From Deltaproteobacteria bacterium (GTDB lineage Bacteria > Desulfobacterota > Desulfobacteria > Desulfobacterales > QNYZ01): a stretch of DNA of 34,355 bases. Numbering within the stretch: position 1 is the first letter of the stretch; every line of letters begins with the position of its first letter. Below the pieces are notes generated by a model. The model was not told the origin of the DNA, did no database searches, and saw only the letters and a program-made list of their open reading frames with translations. This document shows, one piece after another, positions 25,056 through 31,429 of this stretch. The stretch covers positions 1 through 34,355 of the forward strand of contig QNYZ01000034.1 of assembly GCA_003973265.1 (NCBI GenBank), read 5' to 3'. The position numbers and the translations under genes are program-made.

Positions 25056-25892
25056 ATGGGTGAACAAGTGAACCAGACCACTTCCGTCAGTGTGATTATT
25101 CCGACGTTCAACCGGGCCGGGATGCTTCAAACGGCTATTGATTCCGTCCTTGCGCAACGGTTTAACGATTACGAACTTATCGTCGTTGATGACGGGTCTA
25201 CGGACAGCACCCCCGCTTTACTGGCTACCTATGGCGAAAAAATCACGTCTGTCCGCCAGGAGAATCAGGGTGTCAGCGCGGCCCGCAACACCGGCATCCG
25301 CGCCTCCCGGGGCGCGTTGATCGCCTTTCTCGATTCGGATGACCGCTGGCTGCCGGATAAACTGGCCGTTCAGGCGGCCAGTTTTGACGCCCGGCCGGAT
25401 ATGATGATCTGCCAGACCGAAGAGATCTGGATCCGCAACGGGGTCCGCGTCAATCCGAAGAAAAAACATGCCAAGCCGTCGGGAAATATTTTCGGGCGGT
25501 CCCTGGCATTATGCCTCGTCAGTCCGTCGGCGGTAATGCTCAGGCGGGAACTCTTTGATGATGTCGGCCTTTTCGACGAAACCCTGCCGGCCTGCGAAGA
25601 TTACGATCTGTGGCTGAGAATCAGCTGCCGCTATCCGGTCCACCTGATCGATCAGGCGCTGATCGTTAAAACCGGCGGCCATTCGGATCAGCTCTCCCGG
25701 CAGGCCGGACTGGATAAATACCGCATCCGGTCCTTGAAAAGGCTCATTGAAAGCGGACGCTTATCCGATAATCAGCGATCACAGACGATAAAAGTCCTCA
25801 TGGAGAAATGCCGGATCTACGCAGATGGGTGCCGAAAACGGGGACGGGAGGAAGAAGCCGACCGTTTCCAGGAATTGTCGATTGGCTGTTGA
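25056..25892 (+). CDS. Family 2 glycosyltransferase
   Basis: A soluble GT-A fold glycosyltransferase of 278 residues. It starts with SVSVIIPTFNRAGML, the nucleotide-sugar loop VVDDGSTDST (Asp45, Asp46), NQGVSAARNTGI, and the metal-binding DxD in FLDSDDRW (93-95). The acceptor-side motif is PACEDYDLWLRIS around residue 185, whose acidic pair usually supplies the catalytic base. The last 45 residues are a charged helix. No membrane helix is seen. Donor and acceptor are unknown; a surface polysaccharide role is the default guess. It stands alone on this strand. Its last codons and stop lie within the left arm of a 23-bp inverted repeat. Confidence 0.92.
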   Translation: MGEQVNQTTSVSVIIPTFNRAGMLQTAIDSVLAQRFNDYELIVVDDGSTDSTPALLATYGEKITSVRQENQGVSAARNTGIRASRGALIAFLDSDDRWLPDKLAVQAASFDARPDMMICQTEEIWIRNGVRVNPKKKHAKPSGNIFGRSLALCLVSPSAVMLRRELFDDVGLFDETLPACEDYDLWLRISCRYPVHLIDQALIVKTGGHSDQLSRQAGLDKYRIRSLKRLIESGRLSDNQRSQTIKVLMEKCRIYADGCRKRGREEEADRFQELSIGC

Positions 25893-26032
25893 CGATGGCC
25901 GATTTAATGAAACCCGTCAATTTTATCCGGGTATAGTGAAAGGCCCCTGGTTTTATTGCCCCTGTTTTAGTAAATCAGATCCATCGCCGATATCCACCAT
26001 CGATATTCAATCGTCAACAGCCAATCGACAAT
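25874..26032. repeat. Perfect 23-bp inverted repeat between convergent genes
   Basis: The arms are 25874-25896 and 26010-26032 and are exact reverse complements; the loop is 113 bases. The left arm contains the end of the glycosyltransferase gene and the right arm stops two bases before the hrpA stop codon. Transcripts from either side would fold into a long stem, so it may act as a two-way terminator or RNA 3' shield. It could also be a copy of a dispersed element. No gene is seen in the loop. Confidence 0.8.
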
Positions 26033-26033
26033 C

Positions 26034-29000
26034 TTAGGTCATCCGCTCAATCTCGGCCAGCTTTTCCTTTAAACGTTTCGCCGATACCGGCTGGGGAACT
26101 CTGAGTTCCTGGGCGAAGACCGAAACCTTGAACGCTTCCAGCAGCCAGAAATACGACTCAATGGCGACGCGTTTCTCCGCAGATGTTGCCGGTGACAACG
26201 TGGAGAGCAGGATATCCAGGTGCTCTGAAAAGGGGCGGATGGTTTCGGCTTTCCGACGATCTTTTTCCAGATCCACAACCGCACGCTGGGTCCGGATCAA
26301 AATGGCGCGTATATATAAAGGTAGCCTGTCCAGCCGATCCGGATCGTACAGGGTGATAAAATTTTTCGGAGCCAACCGATCCAGATCCTGCTTTCGTTGA
26401 CAGATAAATTCGTGAATGGATGGGTGGGACCGATATTGGGTGGCCAGCTTTGCCAGTCGCGTCCGGGTATCGTGGGAGGCGTTCAGAATCGGTTCAACAA
26501 CTGCGATCAGCGACTGTCCGGTCTGATGAAGCCGGGGCCTTGCCGCATCCAGGCAGGCGGTAAATTGCTCTTCCATCCGAATATTTTTGGCAAACCATAT
26601 TGTCGTTACTTTGTCGAACAACTGCCGGTTCACTTCGGGAATACCACCGAAAAAAAGTGTTTTGGGTGCCACTGAACCTGATAGTTTCAGGGATTTTTTC
26701 AGAAACTTCATCTCCTTTGCCAGGTGCAGGGTGGCCAGTCTTCGTACGCCCGCCACATGGGCGGTCACCGCCCGGTCCCAATGTGAAAACAACCGCAGTC
26801 CGACCAGGCCGGGCGGGCCTGTCTCAACAACCAGGCCCGGATAGGCTATCCAGACAGATCCGTCCGATGCGGCCAGTTCCACGGTATTTGGGATGTCACC
26901 CAAATCCCAGCGTGCAAGACCGCTGCGTTCCCATTTTTCTCTTTGGAGAGAAAATTTTTCCAGATCATGTGCCGGCCGGAGAGTCCCCCGCAAAGCAGCC
27001 GGATCCCGGCTGTTTTGAATTTCCCGCCCGTCGGGGTCTGTCAGGACACACCGCATTTTCAGGTAATCCGGTAAGAATTCGACCGGCCATGCGGTCGCCG
27101 GAATGTGCACGCCAAAGCGATGGTACAAAATCTTCCCCAGAACATTGACCAACGGCTCCGCGGTTGCATCGCCAGGCATCTCTTTTTCGATCTTTTCCAT
27201 AACCTGGGGGATCGGCCCCAATTGCCGGCGATAATTTTTTGGCAACCCCTTGACCAGGGCCTGTATCTTCTCACCGATCAATCCGGGTACCAGCCAGTCC
27301 AGGGCCCCCGCGGGTATCGCTGCCGCGGCACCGGCGGGAATCCTTACGGTGACCCCGTCTTCCGGCCCACCCGGATCGTATACGTAGGTGCAGGGATATC
27401 TGCCGGTTCCAAAGCCGATGGTGTCGGGAAAATCATCCAGGACACAATCTTTCAGCTGATACTGGACCAGGTCGTCTTGTGTCACCCGCAAGAACGTGTC
27501 TCCGCCGGCTTTCCGTATTTTCTGACGGAGCAGACGGATATTCCAGATACCGGTCAAGCGCTGGCGATAAAAATCAGCCAGTGCCTGATTTCCGACAAAC
27601 AGGTCCCGGCGCCGCAGCCGGTTTTCCAGATTGAGAACGGCTTCAACCTGGTGCAGGTTATGGGAAACAAATGGAAGCGGCGTTAGAAGATCACCTTTTA
27701 CCAGTGCATTTTCAATAAAAATTTCGCAGGCTTTCTCCGCATCGATCCGCCCGTACACCAGGGAGCGTCGGCCAACGATCACCAGGCCAAACAGGCTGAC
27801 CTGCTCGACACCCATCACCGTCTCTTTTTTCCGATCCCAATGGGGATTCGAAAATGTTGATTTGCATCGATCCCCGGCCAGTGGTTCCAGCCAGTCGGGG
27901 TCGATATTGGCGACAATACGGGCAAACAATTGGGAAGTCAGCACCATTTCAGCGGCCACAATCCATTTTCCCGCCTGGTTAAAGAGACCGGAACCGGGAA
28001 AAATCATCACCTCACGACCTTTGGCGGCCGTATAGACATTTTTCTCTTTCCGGCAGGCAATATTGGATAAAAAACCGCTCAGGATCGATTGATGGACAGC
28101 GGTGTAGCGTGATGAAAAGCCCTCTTTCTTTCCCGCCGTAAGGGTATCCGCGTCAGGCAGTGTGCCAGCGGTCATATTCGATTCTTTCAGCACGGTGCAA
28201 AGCTGGCGATAGACATCCTTCCATTCACGCATTCTTCGATAGGAAAGAAAATGTTTCCGGCAAAACCGCTTCATTTTCCGGCTCCCCCCGCCCGTCGACA
28301 GTTCGGCTTCAAAGTGCCGCCAGATATTCAGCAGGGTAATAAAATCCGATGCCGGGTCGATGTGGGCGGCATGAATCCGATCCGCTTCTTTTTTCAGTTC
28401 CAGGGGACGTTCACGCGGGTCCTGAATACTCAGGGCTGCGGCGATAATGGTGGTTTCCGCCAGGCAGCCACGGCGATGGGCTTCAATCAGTATCCGGGAC
28501 AAACGTGGGTCAATGGGCAGCCGGGCCATCATTTTACCATCGGCGGTTAACCGGTACCGATGGCGGGTTTTCCTGTTTTTCCGATTGGCCGGGGGAGGTG
28601 AAATCGCGTTCAACTCCAGAAGGAGCTGATAGCCGTCCTGAATCATTTTCGATGACGGCGGGTCGATAAACGGAAAATCGGCCACATCCCCAAGGCCGAG
28701 GGCGATCATCCGCAAAATCACGTCGGCCAGGTTGCTTCGAAGAATCTCGGGCGGGGTAAACAGCGGCCGTGACAGGTAGTCTTCTTCCGAATAGAGCCGG
28801 ATGCATACGCCGCCGGCCACCCGGCCGCACCGACCTTTGCGCTGATCCGCGCTGCTTCTCGAGATCGGGTCAACGGGGAGCAGCGTACACCGGGACCGGG
28901 GCGTATACCGGGGTATTCGTGCCAGACCGGTGTCGACGACATATTTGATACCGGGAATCGTAAGCGACGTCTCGGCCACGTTGGTGGCGACAATAATTTT

Positions 29001-30080
29001 ACGACCGGAAACGCGGGCAAACACCCTGGATTGTTCGGGCCCGGCCAACCGGGCAAATAATGGGAAGATAACGGTGTGACGGCCGCACCGGCCCTCAAGC
29101 AACCGGCAGGTGTCCCGAATATCCTGCTCGGTGGGCATAAAAACAAGGATATCACCATCCCGGCTTTTCCTCTCGATCTTTGCCACGGCAGCAACGGCCA
29201 TATCGACAGGCGTCCCGTCAAGGCCGCCGGGTTTTGACGCCGGTTCTTCATAGCGCACCTGCACCGGATACATGCGGCCCGACACTTCGATGACCGGTGC
29301 ATGGTTAAACGCACGGGAAAATTTCTCTGTATCGATGGTGGCCGACGTCACGATCAATTTCAGATGCCGGCGCCGGGAAAGCAGGCGTTTGACAATTCCC
29401 AGCGTCAGATCAATGTTCAGACTTCGTTCATGGGCTTCGTCGATAATCAGCGTGTCGTACCGGTTTAAGTAAAGATCTGCCTGAATTTCGGCCAGCAGGA
29501 TTCCGTCGGTCATGATCTTGATAAACCCATTAGGCGCGGTTTTGTCCCTGAACCGGATTTTATACCCTACCGATTCACCTACCGATTCGCCCAGCTCTTC
29601 GGCGATGCGGCGGGCCACCGTTGTGGCGGCAATGCGCCGCGGCTGAGTGCAGCCGATGATCCCGTCAATACCCCGGCCCGCATCCAGGCAAAACTTGGGA
29701 ATCTGGGTGGTTTTACCGGATCCGGTTTCCCCGGCGATAATCAGCACCCGATGCTTTTCAATGGCGGAAACAATCTCATCTTTTTTCGCGAGAATCGGAA
29801 GATGGGTTTCCGGATAGACGGCTGCCGGACAATGCTGTATGCGCCAGGTGCGCCGTTTGACAGAAGCGTCAAGCGCCTGCTCGAGATGTGCCAGACGCCT
29901 GGTAACGGTTGCCTGATACAAGGGACCGGGTTTCAGGCGCCTGATTCGGTTGATTTTGTGGTTGAGGCTGTAGCGATCCGCCCCGTACACGGCGGACAAA
30001 CGAGACCGCGCCCTGCGAAGTCTCTGGTCAATATCGGTCTGGGTTATATCCGGGGCAGACTTGGCTGGATCAGGTACCAC
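26034..30080 (-). CDS. hrpA: ATP-dependent RNA helicase HrpA (DEAH-box)
   Basis: A DEAH-box helicase of 1348 residues, close to the 1300 of the Escherichia coli protein, which helps rescue stalled ribosomes and process mRNA. Motif I is GETGSGKTTQ (117-126), motif II DEAH at 214-217, motif III SAT, motif V TNVAETSLTIPGI and motif VI QRKGRCGRVAGG. The helicase core is followed by the winged-helix/ratchet and OB region and the long HrpA-specific C terminus (DUF3418-like), ending in a helical segment (YFWLLEAFKVSVFAQELRVPQPVS). The start is a GTG that overlaps the serB stop by 11 bases, so it is translated after serB. No good ribosome site precedes it. Confidence 0.95.
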   Translation of the reverse strand: MVPDPAKSAPDITQTDIDQRLRRARSRLSAVYGADRYSLNHKINRIRRLKPGPLYQATVTRRLAHLEQALDASVKRRTWRIQHCPAAVYPETHLPILAKKDEIVSAIEKHRVLIIAGETGSGKTTQIPKFCLDAGRGIDGIIGCTQPRRIAATTVARRIAEELGESVGESVGYKIRFRDKTAPNGFIKIMTDGILLAEIQADLYLNRYDTLIIDEAHERSLNIDLTLGIVKRLLSRRRHLKLIVTSATIDTEKFSRAFNHAPVIEVSGRMYPVQVRYEEPASKPGGLDGTPVDMAVAAVAKIERKSRDGDILVFMPTEQDIRDTCRLLEGRCGRHTVIFPLFARLAGPEQSRVFARVSGRKIIVATNVAETSLTIPGIKYVVDTGLARIPRYTPRSRCTLLPVDPISRSSADQRKGRCGRVAGGVCIRLYSEEDYLSRPLFTPPEILRSNLADVILRMIALGLGDVADFPFIDPPSSKMIQDGYQLLLELNAISPPPANRKNRKTRHRYRLTADGKMMARLPIDPRLSRILIEAHRRGCLAETTIIAAALSIQDPRERPLELKKEADRIHAAHIDPASDFITLLNIWRHFEAELSTGGGSRKMKRFCRKHFLSYRRMREWKDVYRQLCTVLKESNMTAGTLPDADTLTAGKKEGFSSRYTAVHQSILSGFLSNIACRKEKNVYTAAKGREVMIFPGSGLFNQAGKWIVAAEMVLTSQLFARIVANIDPDWLEPLAGDRCKSTFSNPHWDRKKETVMGVEQVSLFGLVIVGRRSLVYGRIDAEKACEIFIENALVKGDLLTPLPFVSHNLHQVEAVLNLENRLRRRDLFVGNQALADFYRQRLTGIWNIRLLRQKIRKAGGDTFLRVTQDDLVQYQLKDCVLDDFPDTIGFGTGRYPCTYVYDPGGPEDGVTVRIPAGAAAAIPAGALDWLVPGLIGEKIQALVKGLPKNYRRQLGPIPQVMEKIEKEMPGDATAEPLVNVLGKILYHRFGVHIPATAWPVEFLPDYLKMRCVLTDPDGREIQNSRDPAALRGTLRPAHDLEKFSLQREKWERSGLARWDLGDIPNTVELAASDGSVWIAYPGLVVETGPPGLVGLRLFSHWDRAVTAHVAGVRRLATLHLAKEMKFLKKSLKLSGSVAPKTLFFGGIPEVNRQLFDKVTTIWFAKNIRMEEQFTACLDAARPRLHQTGQSLIAVVEPILNASHDTRTRLAKLATQYRSHPSIHEFICQRKQDLDRLAPKNFITLYDPDRLDRLPLYIRAILIRTQRAVVDLEKDRRKAETIRPFSEHLDILLSTLSPATSAEKRVAIESYFWLLEAFKVSVFAQELRVPQPVSAKRLKEKLAEIERMT

Positions 30081-31263
30081 CGTTTTTTATCTTTTCCATC
30101 TGTGCGTCCGGAATTCCGAGGAAATAGAGCAGTCCGGAGAGATTGTCATTGCTGAGCATACCGTTGCTGTATTTTTTCAATGCGTCTTTTGGGTTGAAGG
30201 CAATCGCCAAACCGGCATTTTGCAACATGAAACGGTCATTGGCGCCATCCCCGACGGCAACAATCTGGTCCGGCGAAATATTTTCGCGCTCGGCAATCTC
30301 GTTCAGAATATCTGCCTTGGATTGGGCGTCGATGATCCGCCCCTTAATCTCACCGGTGACAACGCCGTTTTTAATCTCCAGCTCATTGGCAAAAACATAG
30401 TCCAGATTGAGGCGATCTTTCAGGTAATCAGTGAAAAAAGAAAATCCCCCCGACACCACAGCGACCTTATATCCCATAAAATGCAGGGTCGCGATGAGGT
30501 CTTCGGCACCCGGTGTTAAATGAACAGTGTCAAAAATAGACTCAAGCTGGGTTCGGGTCAGGCCTTTCAGTAAACGAATCCGTTCTTTAATAGCCTGGAC
30601 AAAATCGATTTCACCGTTCATTGCCCTGGCCGTCACATCTTTGACGCGGGCCCCCACCCCCGCAATTTCCGCCATTTCGTCAATCACTTCGCCCTGGACA
30701 AGTGTACTGTCACAATCAAAGATAACGACCCGCTTGGGTTTATTAAAAAGATCTTCATCCCGCAACGAGACATCCAGGCCGGTCTCTTCTGAAAATGCAT
30801 AGTATTCTTCTCTCAAAAGCGCCATGTCGTCCAGGTCCGATCCATCCAGGGACAACTCCATGGCGATATAATTTCCCCGGGCAATCATCCGGATTGACTC
30901 AATGTTTACACTGTTTTTGGCACAGATTTGAGAGACAGAGGCCACAATCCCCGGTCGGTCATGCCCCATGACGGTTAAGATCATCAATTCTTTGCTGGGA
31001 TTGCGTCGACCCGCTTCATACGGCTCCACATGCAGCCCCAGTTCAAACTTGGATTCGATGGGAGACATCCGTTCCATCATCTCATCATAAGAAAAAGTAG
31101 AAGTGCTCAGATCCACCACCAGAAACATGGAGAAATGCCCCCGTACCGAGCGGGCATCAATATCCACAATGTTGATATTCATATCAGAAAGGGCCTGGGA
31201 GATACGGTGCGCGAGGCCGGGTTGATCTTTGGCGACGGCTGAAATAACGTATAAGGAACTCAT
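30070..31263 (-). CDS. serB: Phosphoserine phosphatase with two ACT domains
   Basis: Last step of serine synthesis. The 397-residue protein has two N-terminal ACT domains (about 3-75 and 92-165) that probably bind serine as a regulator, followed by a HAD phosphatase: DCDST with nucleophile Asp183 and acid Asp185, Ser271 in VVSGGF, Lys317, and the metal-binding GDGANDRFM with Asp339 and Asp343. This two-ACT layout is that of the longer SerB2-type enzymes of mycobacteria and several Deltaproteobacteria. GGAG lies five bases before the ATG. The gene begins 28 bases after a terminator-like hairpin. It shares 11 bases with hrpA. Confidence 0.95.
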   Translation of the reverse strand: MSSLYVISAVAKDQPGLAHRISQALSDMNINIVDIDARSVRGHFSMFLVVDLSTSTFSYDEMMERMSPIESKFELGLHVEPYEAGRRNPSKELMILTVMGHDRPGIVASVSQICAKNSVNIESIRMIARGNYIAMELSLDGSDLDDMALLREEYYAFSEETGLDVSLRDEDLFNKPKRVVIFDCDSTLVQGEVIDEMAEIAGVGARVKDVTARAMNGEIDFVQAIKERIRLLKGLTRTQLESIFDTVHLTPGAEDLIATLHFMGYKVAVVSGGFSFFTDYLKDRLNLDYVFANELEIKNGVVTGEIKGRIIDAQSKADILNEIAERENISPDQIVAVGDGANDRFMLQNAGLAIAFNPKDALKKYSNGMLSNDNLSGLLYFLGIPDAQMEKIKNGGT

Positions 31264-31290
31264 TTAGACTCCAACAATTCGGTAATCGGC

Positions 31291-31317
31291 AAAATGAAAA
31301 GCGCCTGCTTAAGGCGC
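31291..31317 (-). terminator. Hairpin terminator between the hybrid kinase and serB
   Basis: On the minus strand a 6-bp GC-rich stem (GCGCCT / AGGCGC) with a five-base loop is followed by TTTTCATTTT. It follows the hybrid kinase gene by about 110 bases and precedes serB by 28 bases, so it could instead act in the serB leader. Confidence 0.65.
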
Positions 31318-31429
31318 CCGATCCATATAGCATAGATTTTAATTCTCGTACACCTGATTAAAAAATAACCTCCCGATCTCAAGCATTCAACATTCAGGGC
31401 CGGTTGCCTGAGTTTCAGTTTCAGACCAT

